Assembly (NCBI GenBank): GCA_017525505.1
Contig: JAFXSR010000041.1
Span: 1 to 45,756 of the forward strand
Origin: Bacteroidales bacterium
Lineage (GTDB): Bacteria; Bacteroidota; Bacteroidia; Bacteroidales; WCHB1-69
DNA length: 45,756 bases
Direction: 5' to 3'
Numbering within the stretch: the first letter of the stretch is position 1; each line of letters opens with the position of its first letter. Below the pieces are notes generated by a model that was not told the origin of the DNA, did no database searches, and worked only from the letters and a program-made list of their open reading frames with translations. Both the position numbers and the translations under genes were made by a program. Positions 7,027-16,209 of the stretch are shown here, one piece after another.

Positions 7027-8475
7027 ATGTCAAAGTTCGAGCCCAACATACTGCTTCAGTTAGCCGAAAAGTATTACCATACTCCCTGCGTCAAAATCGA
7101 AAAAATTCCGCAATCGGGTTCGGTACGCATCTATTGTCGCCTGCTTTTTGACGGGAAGCCAAGTCTGATGGGCGTATATAATGAGGATGTGGCCGAAAAC
7201 CGTGCCTTCTTTGCTTACACCCGTTTCTTTGGCGAGCATGGAGTGAATGTGCCTCAACTGCTGAGCATCCACGACAACGAACAATATTACCTTCTGAGCG
7301 ACTTGGGAGATGAGACTTTGTATTCATTCCTATTGCAACATCGTAACGGACCAAGCCTTTCACCAGAAGTGACCGAATACTACCGGAAGGTCATCTGCCA
7401 ACTGCCCTTGATTCAGATGACTGGCAAGCAGGGACTGGATTTCTCCGTGGCCTATCCCCGCCATGCTTTCGACCGGCAGTCGATGCAATGGGACCTGAAC
7501 TATTTCAAATACTACTTCGTCAAACTGGCCCGCATCACCTTCGACGAACAGAAACTGGAGGATGATTTCCAAACGCTGATGGATGAGCTGCTGCAATGCG
7601 ACAGTGACTTTTTCCTGTACAGAGATTTCCAGTCGCGCAATATCATGATTCACGACGGAGAGGTTTATTTCATTGATTACCAAGGAGGAAGAAAAGGCTC
7701 TTACTTTTATGACATCGCCTCCTTGCTATTCGATGGCAAAGCCGATTTGCCTTTTGAACTGAGAGAATCCTTATTGGATTTCTATCTTTCTGAATTACAA
7801 AAATATACACCTGTTGATACCACCGATTTCAGAAAAAACTTTTACAGTTTTGTCCTAATTCGTATCATGCAGGCCATGGGATCCTATGGTTATCGCGGCT
7901 ATTTCGAGAAGAAAAGCCACTTCCTGCAAAGCATTCCATACGCAATGACCAACATCAACTATCTGTTAACAGGCAACAAACTGCCCGACAGCATTCCCTA
8001 TCTGAAAAGCATCCTGCAGCAACTCACACGGGTCGATTGGACTTTCATGACCGGAGGAAAAGCCCCGGCCAAAGACGACCGCCAACTGCACGTGCTGGTG
8101 CAAAGCTTTTCTTTCAAGAAAGGCGTGCCTCAAGACCCCAGCGAAAATGGCGGAGGCTTTGTGTTCGACTGCCGATGTCTGCCCAACCCCGGTCGAGAGC
8201 CGCAATACCGCAGTTTCTCAGGCAAGGATGCCTGTGTGAAGGAATATCTGGAACGCTATGAAGAGGTGGACCGCTTCAAACAACAAGTCCACAGCATCAT
8301 CGACATGGCGGTGGACAATTACATTGAGCGAGGTTTCAACCACCTGATGGTCAGTTTCGGCTGTACTGGAGGCCAGCACCGCTCGGCCTACTTTGCCGAA
8401 TGTGCCGCTGCCCATCTCCGTGCCAAATATCCTGATATCCTCGTCGAGCTCCGCCACCGCGACTGCCCCTGCTAA
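7027..8475 (+). CDS. AmgK-like sugar kinase fused to a RapZ C-terminal domain
   Basis: A 482-residue two-domain protein. Residues about 1-340 form an aminoglycoside-phosphotransferase-fold kinase: FLYRDFQSRNIM gives the catalytic Asp200 and the metal-binding Asn205 (the first His of the usual H-x-D is Tyr198), and FIDYQGGRKGSYFYDIASLL carries Asp217 in the DFQ-like motif seen in AmgK, the anomeric kinase for N-acetylmuramate and N-acetylglucosamine. Residues about 353-480 match the C-terminal domain of RapZ: VFDCRCLPNPGREP, SGKDACV, FGCTGGQHRSAY (444-455) and RHRD. In E. coli that domain binds glucosamine-6-phosphate; the N-terminal ATPase domain of E. coli RapZ is absent here. With ldcA upstream, a role in peptidoglycan amino-sugar salvage or sensing is likely. 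The fusion is seen; substrate and regulation are inference. Confidence 0.85.
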   Translation: MSKFEPNILLQLAEKYYHTPCVKIEKIPQSGSVRIYCRLLFDGKPSLMGVYNEDVAENRAFFAYTRFFGEHGVNVPQLLSIHDNEQYYLLSDLGDETLYSFLLQHRNGPSLSPEVTEYYRKVICQLPLIQMTGKQGLDFSVAYPRHAFDRQSMQWDLNYFKYYFVKLARITFDEQKLEDDFQTLMDELLQCDSDFFLYRDFQSRNIMIHDGEVYFIDYQGGRKGSYFYDIASLLFDGKADLPFELRESLLDFYLSELQKYTPVDTTDFRKNFYSFVLIRIMQAMGSYGYRGYFEKKSHFLQSIPYAMTNINYLLTGNKLPDSIPYLKSILQQLTRVDWTFMTGGKAPAKDDRQLHVLVQSFSFKKGVPQDPSENGGGFVFDCRCLPNPGREPQYRSFSGKDACVKEYLERYEEVDRFKQQVHSIIDMAVDNYIERGFNHLMVSFGCTGGQHRSAYFAECAAAHLRAKYPDILVELRHRDCPC

Positions 8476-8509
8476 GACGAATGACATCCCACAATAAATT
8501 TTATGCGTC

Positions 8510-8541
8510 TTTGTGATGTTCAACAATTTTATGTAATTTTG
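8510..8541 (+). promoter_or_regulatory. Full Bacteroidota promoter (TTTG-N20-TAATTTTG)
   Basis: TTTG at 8510-8513 and TAATTTTG at 8534-8541 are separated by 20 bases, matching both elements of the consensus. This is the best promoter in the window. Its predicted start near 8548 supports the ATG at 8566 rather than the upstream TTG at 8503. Confidence 0.8.
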
Positions 8542-8565
8542 TCAACAGTTTTAACAAGCCTAAAA

Positions 8566-9360
8566 ATGAAAAAAACATTTATTTTCTTATTTCTTTTCCT
8601 TTGCAGTTTTATCGTTGCGCAGGCACAGGATGTAATTGTCTTGGTGGATGCCTCTGAAATACAAGCCAAAGTCGTCACAGTAGGAACCAACGACATCACC
8701 TATAAACGATGGGAATCCCAAAATGGGCCTGACTATAAAGTGGCTAAAAAAGATGTCTTTTTTATCCGCTACATGGATGGCTCTAAAGACGTCTTCAACA
8801 GTAAAATACTCGGTTCTGGTCAGGAGGAAAACACAGTTGCCCCATTGAAAGGCAAATACATCCACAACATTCTGCTTAACGGATATCTTGAGGTGGGAGT
8901 TCCGTTCACCGCAACAGCTGTCGGTCCAGGACTGATGGGTACCGTGGGTGTTAGGTTCTACGACTATGCCTTTGTGGGCTTCAACACAGGCATTGACGCC
9001 ATATTCACCTCTTACGTTTTAACTGGCGTAAAAGGCTGCATGATCAGCGTTCCCCTCATGTTTAATTTCAGAGCCTACTACCCTGTCAGTGATGGGCTGT
9101 ATCCCTTCTTTGACTTTTCTATCGGTCTCAACAATATTTTCTCTTCTGCCTATTACTATACCCAAGAAGGGGAAGACATAACATCTCACAATAAAGCAAT
9201 GAGTTATGACGGACTTGCCACCCGCGTAAAAATCCTGTTTGGCATTGAGTACAAACGCTTAGAGGCAGGCTTCGGCTATGACTGCATTCCCCTCGGCAGC
9301 GGTAATGCCATGCACTTGGGTTTCTTTAAGATCGGTTTGCGCTTAGGAAAATTAAAATAA
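8566..9360 (+). CDS. Predicted outer-membrane protein of unknown function
   Basis: About 264 residues from the ATG at 8566, which begins a clean signal peptide (MKKTFIFLFLFLCSFIVAQAQ). The first mature 60 residues (VIVLVDASEIQAKVVTVGTNDITYKRW, then KKDVFFIRYMDGSKDVF) form a short beta-rich motif common at the start of Bacteroidota surface proteins. The rest alternates aromatic and polar residues (YDYAFVGFNTGID, LMFNFRAYYPV, FFDFSIGLNNIF, YKRLEAGFGYD) and ends in an amphipathic strand, as in small beta-barrels. No enzyme motif is visible. It has its own strong promoter and ends 13 bases before the convergent unknown gene. Confidence 0.75.
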   Translation: MKKTFIFLFLFLCSFIVAQAQDVIVLVDASEIQAKVVTVGTNDITYKRWESQNGPDYKVAKKDVFFIRYMDGSKDVFNSKILGSGQEENTVAPLKGKYIHNILLNGYLEVGVPFTATAVGPGLMGTVGVRFYDYAFVGFNTGIDAIFTSYVLTGVKGCMISVPLMFNFRAYYPVSDGLYPFFDFSIGLNNIFSSAYYYTQEGEDITSHNKAMSYDGLATRVKILFGIEYKRLEAGFGYDCIPLGSGNAMHLGFFKIGLRLGKLK

Positions 9361-9373
9361 TTCTTTCGATTAT

Positions 9374-10816
9374 TTAGATTTCAACACACTCCATGATGCC
9401 ATCGCGGCACATCATCAGCCGGAAACAATGATACTCTATCATGTCTCCCGCTACACATTGCAAAACGACATGGAGGTAATACACCCGGGGAATTTTCGTG
9501 GTCTGTATTTCCCCACCACTATCCAGCATGGAAACATTGGCTTCAGGATCATCCATCTTCCAAGAGAATTGCTGCAGATGAAGGCGGGTTATATCATTGA
9601 TTCCATCGTAACGATACTCATACCTTTGGTCTAAAGACTCATTGTCAATCTCCACCTGCTTGCGATACAAGATAATCTGTTCCAAGGGAATACGATTCTC
9701 CAAATCAGAACGCCCACGCGACTGCAACACTTCTTCGGGAGTTTTCTTGTCATCGATAAAATCCATTCCCTCCTTAATATTCACCACCTCTTTTCCACGG
9801 AAACAGACCTTGTTTTTCAAATCGAAAAAACGTGACTTCAACCGATGGGCGAAACGCTTGCGAGCGTACTCCTTGATGCGGTCTTTGAACATATAGGCCA
9901 CTATCAGGATAATAAAAATAAGCTCCGGATACTGTCCCAGATATTTCTGAAAAGGCAAGGCTATCAACATGGAAACCAGCATGGCAAAGCCCGCCGCGAA
10001 ACTCAGCGTGATTTCCTGTGCGGCAGCCCCATCGGGCTGAGAATCGGACTTCAGATAAAGCGCACTCTCAATATATTTTTTCAGAATATGCTGATGACGG
10101 AACATATCGCGGCTTTCCTCTATATTGCCAACGGAAAAATGCGCATACTCATGGTCTATTTTATATTGATGCTCTTCCTTAATCAATGCCCTGATGTCCT
10201 GACGAATCTCCTCAATTTCCCTGACGGACAAGTTCACGGAAGTACGCAACAAACGCACAGCGTATAGTTCTGTAAGATGACTCATATACTCGTCACCATA
10301 CTGGAATATCGATGCGCTATCCGACGAATCCTCCGGATTTTTCCGCATAATCTCCCGATAATGTCTTACCACCCTCCGCATAGCCACCAGATGAGCTTTC
10401 CATTTTTCAGGATTGAAAGCAGATTCCTTGACCAACTGAAGCGCCTTGGTCTCATCTCGCACTGCGCTTTTATATATGGCCACATACATCTTGATATGGA
10501 ATTCCAAATCCTGCAAACAAGCAGCAGAAGGCGCGACAACATAATTTTGCACCGCCGTATTGAGATAACGCACGGTGGTAGCCTCCGCATCAGCCAGCTG
10601 TTGCAACGTAAACCGCGGAGTTTTCAGGCGGATATTCGACTTTACATCCCGGTAAAACTGTTCTTTGGAATAAGTGGATGCATTAATATTCAGGCTATTC
10701 GGCACAAAAATCCAAGAATTCATCTTGAACAGCCTGTGCTGCTGCTCCTTATCCGCAAAGTTGATTTTGAACTCCACAGAAAAGCGGTCGTGGATGGAAG
10801 TTTGTACCTGAATCAT
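9374..10816 (-). CDS. Conserved two-helix membrane protein of unknown function
   Basis: A 480-residue protein without a signal peptide. A long, mostly helical charged N-terminal part (1-265) is followed by two membrane helices at about 269-289 and 298-311 separated by a short loop, then a soluble C-terminal part with strands (about 340-480) ending in FRLMMCRDGIMECVEI. I know of no assigned function and see no catalytic motif. The start codon lies 11 bases after the dxs stop on the same strand, so it is likely the last gene of the dxs operon. The hairpin of two helices with both large domains on one side suggests a cytoplasmic scaffold or sensor on the inner membrane, but this is inference. 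Confidence 0.75.
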   Translation of the reverse strand: MIQVQTSIHDRFSVEFKINFADKEQQHRLFKMNSWIFVPNSLNINASTYSKEQFYRDVKSNIRLKTPRFTLQQLADAEATTVRYLNTAVQNYVVAPSAACLQDLEFHIKMYVAIYKSAVRDETKALQLVKESAFNPEKWKAHLVAMRRVVRHYREIMRKNPEDSSDSASIFQYGDEYMSHLTELYAVRLLRTSVNLSVREIEEIRQDIRALIKEEHQYKIDHEYAHFSVGNIEESRDMFRHQHILKKYIESALYLKSDSQPDGAAAQEITLSFAAGFAMLVSMLIALPFQKYLGQYPELIFIILIVAYMFKDRIKEYARKRFAHRLKSRFFDLKNKVCFRGKEVVNIKEGMDFIDDKKTPEEVLQSRGRSDLENRIPLEQIILYRKQVEIDNESLDQRYEYRYDGINDITRLHLQQFSWKMDDPEANVSMLDSGGEIQTTKIPRVYYLHVVLQCVAGDMIEYHCFRLMMCRDGIMECVEI

Positions 10817-10827
10817 GTTTCAAAAAA

Positions 10828-12720
10828 CTATACCAGACTTTCTTTGACCACTCTTGCAATATTCTCGGCATCGAAGCCTAATTCCTTGTACAACGACGGG
10901 ATATCACCATGGGGCACGAAACAGTCGTTGATGGCAATATGACTCAAGCGGTTCTGCAAATGATGCTCGCTCAAATATTCGGAAACTGCTGAGAACAAAC
11001 CACCTTTGGCCACACCGTCTTCTATGGTTATCAGAACCTTATGGTGGGCAGCGACATCTGCCAACAAAGCCTCGTCCAAAGGCTTCAGGAAACGCATGTC
11101 CACATGAGTCGGGTTGATATTATCGGCTTTCAGCAATTCTATCGCCGCAGTCACATTATTCCCCAATGGCCCTAACGACAGCACCGCCACCTCGTCCCCT
11201 CCTTGCAAAACGCGTCCTTTGCCTATTTCCATCCTCTCTGGCGTATTTTTCCAGTCCACAAGCACTCCTTTTCCTCTCGGGTAACGAACGGCGAAGGGAA
11301 GGCCTTTTTCACGAGCATTTTGCCAAGCTGTGAACATCATGTTGCGCAACTCATGCTCATTGAGTGGAGAGGCGATAATCATATTCGGGATAGAGCGCAG
11401 GAACGCCAAGTCGAAGATACCCTGATGGGTTGCGCCATCCTCGCCCACCACGCCGCCACGGTCGATGCAGAAAATGACTGGCAGTTTTTGCAATGCCACA
11501 TCATGCACAATCTGGTCGTATGAACGCTGCAGGAAAGAGGAATAGACATTGCAGAACGGCACCAGGCCCCCCACGGCCAATCCTGCGGAAAACGTCACGG
11601 CATGTTGCTCGGCAATACCCACGTCAAAAACTCTGTCAGGATACACCGCATCCATGATGGTCAGAGAACATCCTGTGGCCATGGCAGGCGTGATGCCCAC
11701 CACCTTCTCGTCCTGACGGGCGAATTCCAGAACCGTTTCGCCAAACACATCCTGGTATTTCGGGGGCTGGTTATTGCCATCGCTCCTGATCAGCTGTCCC
11801 GTTTCAGGATTGAACTTGCCTGGTGCATGATAAGTGGTCTGGTGTTCCTCCGCCAGTTTCAAACCCTTTCCCTTCACGGTAATCACATGCAGCAACTTGG
11901 GACCCGGAATGGACTTCAAATCTCGCAGAGTCTTCACCAAAGTTTTCACATCATGACCGTTAGTTGGCCCGAAATAACGAAAGCCTAGACTTTGAAATAA
12001 ATTACTGCCACTCAACAGGAAACCTTTTATACCACTTCCCACATTACTGATCCATTGCGCTATCTTATTGGAAAACTTTCTTTTCGAAGTAAAGAAATTC
12101 CAGACTTTGGTTTTGAAATTATTATAGGATGGCGACGAGGTGATATGCAACAAATACTTGCTCATGGCGCTGCGGTTATCATCTATCGCCATCTTGTTGT
12201 CATTCAGGATTACCAGCATATTCACATTTCTGATACCAGCCTCATTGATGGCCTCGAAAGCCATGCCGCCGCCAATGGAAGCATCGCCGATTACAGCGAT
12301 ATGGTTGCGCTCCGTGTCACCCGACAACTGGGCGGCCTGCGCCATACCCAGTACCGCCGAAATGGAAGTGGAGGCATGTCCTGTTCCGAAAGCGTCATAT
12401 TCGCTTTCTTTCATCACAGGGAAACCACTGATTCCATGATACTTGCGATTAGTATGAAATTGTTCTCTTCGCCCTGTGATAATCTTATGGGCGTATGCCT
12501 GGTGACCCACATCCCACACCAATTTATCATTGGGTGTGTCAAACACATAATGGATAGCCACCGTCAACTCCACCGTTCCCAGGCTGGAACCGAGGTGTCC
12601 AGGATTGGAAGCCGTTTCGGAGATAATATACTCCCTTAGCTCCTCACACAAGTGTGGGAGTTCCTCCACCTTCAGCTTCTTCAGATCCGCTGGCGAATTG
12701 ACAGTGTTAAGATATTTCAT
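10828..12720 (-). CDS. dxs: 1-deoxy-D-xylulose-5-phosphate synthase
   Basis: A 630-residue protein of normal length for DXS. It condenses pyruvate and glyceraldehyde-3-phosphate to 1-deoxy-D-xylulose 5-phosphate, the first step of the MEP isoprenoid pathway. GHLGSSLG (41-48), DVGHQAY (70-76), the thiamine-diphosphate motif GDASIGGG (145-152) with Asn175, and the catalytic Glu371 in GIAEQHAVTFSAGLA are all present. The motif has GDA rather than GDG, a change I believe is frequent in this phylum. Its start overlaps the end of the glycosyltransferase gene by 14 bases, which indicates translational coupling. The downstream gene is the unknown membrane protein, 11 bases away. Confidence 0.97.
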   Translation of the reverse strand: MKYLNTVNSPADLKKLKVEELPHLCEELREYIISETASNPGHLGSSLGTVELTVAIHYVFDTPNDKLVWDVGHQAYAHKIITGRREQFHTNRKYHGISGFPVMKESEYDAFGTGHASTSISAVLGMAQAAQLSGDTERNHIAVIGDASIGGGMAFEAINEAGIRNVNMLVILNDNKMAIDDNRSAMSKYLLHITSSPSYNNFKTKVWNFFTSKRKFSNKIAQWISNVGSGIKGFLLSGSNLFQSLGFRYFGPTNGHDVKTLVKTLRDLKSIPGPKLLHVITVKGKGLKLAEEHQTTYHAPGKFNPETGQLIRSDGNNQPPKYQDVFGETVLEFARQDEKVVGITPAMATGCSLTIMDAVYPDRVFDVGIAEQHAVTFSAGLAVGGLVPFCNVYSSFLQRSYDQIVHDVALQKLPVIFCIDRGGVVGEDGATHQGIFDLAFLRSIPNMIIASPLNEHELRNMMFTAWQNAREKGLPFAVRYPRGKGVLVDWKNTPERMEIGKGRVLQGGDEVAVLSLGPLGNNVTAAIELLKADNINPTHVDMRFLKPLDEALLADVAAHHKVLITIEDGVAKGGLFSAVSEYLSEHHLQNRLSHIAINDCFVPHGDIPSLYKELGFDAENIARVVKESLV

Positions 12721-13909
12721 GATAAAAATCTATCAACTCTTGTGTTACAACTTCATTGTTATGGTTCAACGCCACGTAATGGCGGGCATTTTCCCCGATA
12801 ATAGTACAGATATCTGGCGTTTTGACACACTTTTCTATTACTGCCACAAATTCCTCGGCCGTATCCGCTATAAAAATATTCTTACCATTCTCCACATTCA
12901 AGCCTTCGGCGCCAATTGATGTGGTGATAATGGTTTTTCCCAGTGCCATACCTTCGATAATCTTGATTCTGATACCGCTTCCTGAAAGAAGGGGAACAAT
13001 CATGATGTCTTTGGACAACATAAACTCGTTGGCGCTCTCCACCTCTCCGGCAATAATCACATGATCGGAAGCGTAGCGTTGCAGGGATTCCGGGATCCCG
13101 CGACCGGCCATAGTAAACGTCAATGTGGGGAATTTCTCCAATATGGCGGGAAAAACATCTTCCAGGAACCATTCCAGACCTTCCACGTTCGGCAACCAGT
13201 TCATGCTGCCCAAATGAAACAGTTCCGGCTGGTCAGACGGTATATATTCGTCTTCCGTCTCGTAATTATCCATATCCAAGGCGAAAGGGATCACTGTACC
13301 TGGAGTAGATGGTGACAATTCATGAAAAAACTGATAATCCACATCCGAGATGGCCATATAGCCATCCACCTTGCTCATTAAGGAGCATTCATAGCGCTTC
13401 AGCTGACGGTTCATCTGTTTCAACATGAATTTCTTGAACCATGAATAATGATTTCTTGCGATGCGTTCCCAGATAATATGTTCCACATTATGCAGGCGCA
13501 GCACAATTTTCGCCTTTGAATATTTCCGTATCACAGGAATATAGGGTGCCACGAAGATAGACTCCAGCTGGACAATGTCAAATGTTTCCTGTTGCAACAC
13601 CTGTGCCAGTTTCTGCACCATTTCTCTGGAGTAAAAACGGTACACATGATAGGATTTGCCCTTCAACAGCGAGGCCAATGCGTCAAAACCCTTCACATTC
13701 GTGTCCACAAAAACCGTCTCAAACCGAGTTTTCTCGAGATAATCGGCAGGCAATATCTCTTTCCTGCAGGGGTGTTTGTGTGTGGCCAGCGACAACAATT
13801 TCACCTCGTGGCCGCTGTTCAGCAGGCCCTGGGTGATATTATTAATCGCTATGCAACCACCGTCAACAGGAGGCATAGGCGGCTTGTGACACAATTGCAG
13901 TACCCTCAT
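12707..13909 (-). CDS. Glycosyltransferase, GT4 family (GT-B fold)
   Basis: A 400-residue protein starting MRVLQLCHKPPMPPVDGG, the usual N-terminal strand and glycine loop of GT-B enzymes. The C-terminal nucleotide-sugar domain contains FHLGSMNWLPNVEGLEWFLEDVFP, FTMAGRGIPESL and SGIRIKIIEGMALGKTIITTSIGAEGL with the conserved glutamate that contacts the donor. The pattern resembles sugar transferases of the Stp1/WcaI-like GT4 group found in polysaccharide or glycolipid synthesis. Acceptor and donor cannot be deduced. It shares one base with the start of the permease gene and 14 bases with dxs, so it is firmly inside the operon. Its neighbour, an LPS-transport-type permease, is compatible with a surface glycan role. 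Confidence 0.9.
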   Translation of the reverse strand: MRVLQLCHKPPMPPVDGGCIAINNITQGLLNSGHEVKLLSLATHKHPCRKEILPADYLEKTRFETVFVDTNVKGFDALASLLKGKSYHVYRFYSREMVQKLAQVLQQETFDIVQLESIFVAPYIPVIRKYSKAKIVLRLHNVEHIIWERIARNHYSWFKKFMLKQMNRQLKRYECSLMSKVDGYMAISDVDYQFFHELSPSTPGTVIPFALDMDNYETEDEYIPSDQPELFHLGSMNWLPNVEGLEWFLEDVFPAILEKFPTLTFTMAGRGIPESLQRYASDHVIIAGEVESANEFMLSKDIMIVPLLSGSGIRIKIIEGMALGKTIITTSIGAEGLNVENGKNIFIADTAEEFVAVIEKCVKTPDICTIIGENARHYVALNHNNEVVTQELIDFYHEIS

Positions 13910-15345
13910 TATTTTTTTGCTTTTATAATTGATTGTAGTTTAAGTTTTATCTTCTTGAACAATTTCTCATAAGTTTCACCAGACATCACCCCAGAATCCA
14001 CAGTCGCCTTATAGGTGAGAAAAATACATATCGGTATCAATACCAGTGTGGATAGCCACACACCTCCGAAAGCCGACATCTGGCCTGTTGTGGCCATATT
14101 TTTCCCGAAAGCGGTAATCATGAAATAGAAGGTAAAAAACGCCACTGTAATCACCAAAGGAATACCGATACCGCCTTTCCGTATAATGGACCCCAATGGA
14201 GCACCAATAAAGAAGAACAGCAGACAAGCCAGCGAGAAAGTGAATTTGTTGTGATATTCCACCTGATAAGAACGCATTGACAACTCTCTGAAATAAACGT
14301 CCTGCTCGGCGAACTTTGCTGAATTGACCACAGCCTCCGCATTCTGCCGCGCGTACTTATAAGCGTCAATTTTCTGCTGTTTTGTCAGAGGTTTCAGTGA
14401 ATCCGGAGGAAGTGTCGGCTTCATCACCTGTTTATCACGGACATAATTGCTGAAATAATACAGGTTGTTGAGAAAACCCTTGGTAACATCCAGCTGTGCC
14501 CGCTCCACTTGCACCTTCATGGTATCGATTTTTTCCGACAGCATTGCCATAGGCATAGCTTGTTGCGAAGAAGCGAAAAACTCTTCGTCGCTTTCCTGCA
14601 ATTCAAAAGAGGACAAGTCAAAACGCTTGTATTGCTCTTTGAAAGTGGCTCTGTTCAGCGGTCTCGACGCGCCACGGCTTTCCGTATTCACACTCTCATC
14701 CCAGAAAGAGCCGTCATAGAGTATGAACAAAAGATTTTTGCCATCATCGGTCATCGTCATGGTACCGGACTTGGCATAAGTCATGGTAACATTTCCCTGA
14801 TGGCGAGAGTGATCGTAAATCAACACATCTTCGATGGTTGAATTATCAGCATGTTTATGACCTATGCGAATCGTGATATCATCAAAACCATTGTAAAAAA
14901 CACCGCTTTCGATATTCAATGCCGGTTTTTGCTCCTGAACGGTATAGATCAGTGTACGGAGTTTCAGGTTGGCCACAGGAATCACCTTGTCCGCGTACCA
15001 AAATGCAAAAAGGGTAAGCAGAACGGCAACCATAGCCAGCGGTGCCATCATTTTGCTGATAGGAATACCCGCGGATTTCAGGGCCACCACTTCCAGTCGT
15101 TCACCCATATTGCCGAAAGTCATCAGCGAAGCCAGCAAAATGGCCAAAGGAAGTGCCATGTTCATCAATGAGCCAGCGGCATAGAACATGAACTTCAGCA
15201 GGACATGGATCTCCAACCCCTTTCCAACCAGATCATCCACATACTTCCACAGGAACTGCATCAGCAGGATAAAAATGGCCACAAAGAATGTGAGGACCAA
15301 TGGTCCAAGGAAATTTTTGATAATATAACGATATACGATTTTCAT
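13909..15345 (-). CDS. LptF/LptG-family (YjgP/YjgQ) permease
   Basis: A 478-residue membrane protein starting MKIVYRYIIKNFLGPLVLTFFVAIFILLMQFLWKYVDDLVGKGL, the recognisable first helix of the YjgP/YjgQ family. Three N-terminal helices (within about residues 10-120), a large periplasmic beta-jellyroll region and three C-terminal helices (about 375-457, including GAPLGSIIRKGGIGIPLVI) give the family layout. In Proteobacteria LptF and LptG form the permease of the LptB2FGC transporter that moves LPS to the outer membrane. It is longer than the E. coli proteins, with the extra length in the periplasmic segment, as is usual in Bacteroidota. The start codon shares one base with the transketolase stop. 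Whether it plays LptF or LptG cannot be told here. Confidence 0.92.
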   Translation of the reverse strand: MKIVYRYIIKNFLGPLVLTFFVAIFILLMQFLWKYVDDLVGKGLEIHVLLKFMFYAAGSLMNMALPLAILLASLMTFGNMGERLEVVALKSAGIPISKMMAPLAMVAVLLTLFAFWYADKVIPVANLKLRTLIYTVQEQKPALNIESGVFYNGFDDITIRIGHKHADNSTIEDVLIYDHSRHQGNVTMTYAKSGTMTMTDDGKNLLFILYDGSFWDESVNTESRGASRPLNRATFKEQYKRFDLSSFELQESDEEFFASSQQAMPMAMLSEKIDTMKVQVERAQLDVTKGFLNNLYYFSNYVRDKQVMKPTLPPDSLKPLTKQQKIDAYKYARQNAEAVVNSAKFAEQDVYFRELSMRSYQVEYHNKFTFSLACLLFFFIGAPLGSIIRKGGIGIPLVITVAFFTFYFMITAFGKNMATTGQMSAFGGVWLSTLVLIPICIFLTYKATVDSGVMSGETYEKLFKKIKLKLQSIIKAKK

Positions 15346-16190
15346 CAGAAATCGCCCAGAGTTTCCGGCAATTGAGCCAAAGCCGCAGCGGCCTGTTCGT
15401 CATTGGGAGGTGTACCGTGCCACTTATGGGTTCCCATCATGAAATCCACGCCCATTCCCATTTCCGTTTTCATCACCACCACCACGGGCTTGCCATGGAA
15501 CAAGGCGTTTTTGGCCTTTTTCATCGTCTCTACCGTCTCTTCCATCTTATTGCCGTCCATTTGCATCACCTGCCAGTTAAAAGCCTCAAATTTGGCTGTA
15601 ATCTCCTTCAGTGAACAAACCTCGTCAGTAGGGCCATCAATTTGTTTGCCATTGAAGTCCACCACGGCAATCAGATTATCCACTTGTTTGGCACCGGCAA
15701 ACATCAGTGCCTCCCAAACCTGACCTTCCTGCAGTTCGCCGTCACCAGTCAAAGCATACACCACATGCTGGTCACCGTTGTTCTTTTTAGCCAAAGCAGC
15801 ACCGATGGACACGGACAAACCTTGACCGAGCGAACCGGAGGCGATGCGTATTCCGGGAATTTTCTCCACAGGGGTCGGATGGCCTTGCAGGCGTGTTCCC
15901 AACTTGCGGAAGGTAGCCAATTCAGCGACAGGGAAATATCCGCGGCGAGCCATGACACTGTACAGCACCGGGGTGATATGTCCATTGGACAGGAAAAACA
16001 TATCCTGTCCAACACCATCCTGGGAGAAAGACTCCGGAGTCACTTCCATCAGTTCAAAATGCAGAGCTGTCAAAAAATCTGCGCAGCCCAGTGAGCCGCC
16101 GGGGTGACCTGATTTAGCGCCATGCACCATTCTGATAATATCTCTGCGGACTTGGGCAGCGATAGTTTTTAATTCATCAATTGTTGCCAT
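15345..16190 (-). CDS. Transketolase, N-terminal (thiamine-diphosphate-binding) subunit
   Basis: 281 residues from the ATG at 16190 (MATIDELKTIAAQVRRDI). SGHPGGSLG (27-35), FLSNGH, LGQGLS and the ThDP motif GDGELQEGQVWEA (from 149) with Asn180 are intact. This equals the first half of a full transketolase (about 650 residues), so the enzyme is split. The partner with the pyrimidine-binding domain and catalytic glutamate normally lies next door but is not in this window. Instead the stop overlaps the permease start by one base. The active enzyme interconverts C5, C3, C7, C4 and C6 sugar phosphates and supplies pentose phosphates. An in-frame ATG at 16211 is possible, but the chosen start matches the family. 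Confidence 0.92.
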   Translation of the reverse strand: MATIDELKTIAAQVRRDIIRMVHGAKSGHPGGSLGCADFLTALHFELMEVTPESFSQDGVGQDMFFLSNGHITPVLYSVMARRGYFPVAELATFRKLGTRLQGHPTPVEKIPGIRIASGSLGQGLSVSIGAALAKKNNGDQHVVYALTGDGELQEGQVWEALMFAGAKQVDNLIAVVDFNGKQIDGPTDEVCSLKEITAKFEAFNWQVMQMDGNKMEETVETMKKAKNALFHGKPVVVVMKTEMGMGVDFMMGTHKWHGTPPNDEQAAAALAQLPETLGDF

Positions 16191-16209
16191 AATTATAATT
16201 TTTCCAACC

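Noticed and set aside
7027..8475. Aminoglycoside resistance gene
   Set aside because: The kinase fold is shared with aminoglycoside phosphotransferases, but the DYQ and RDFQSRN motifs and the RapZ fusion point to sugar kinases, and the context is wall recycling.
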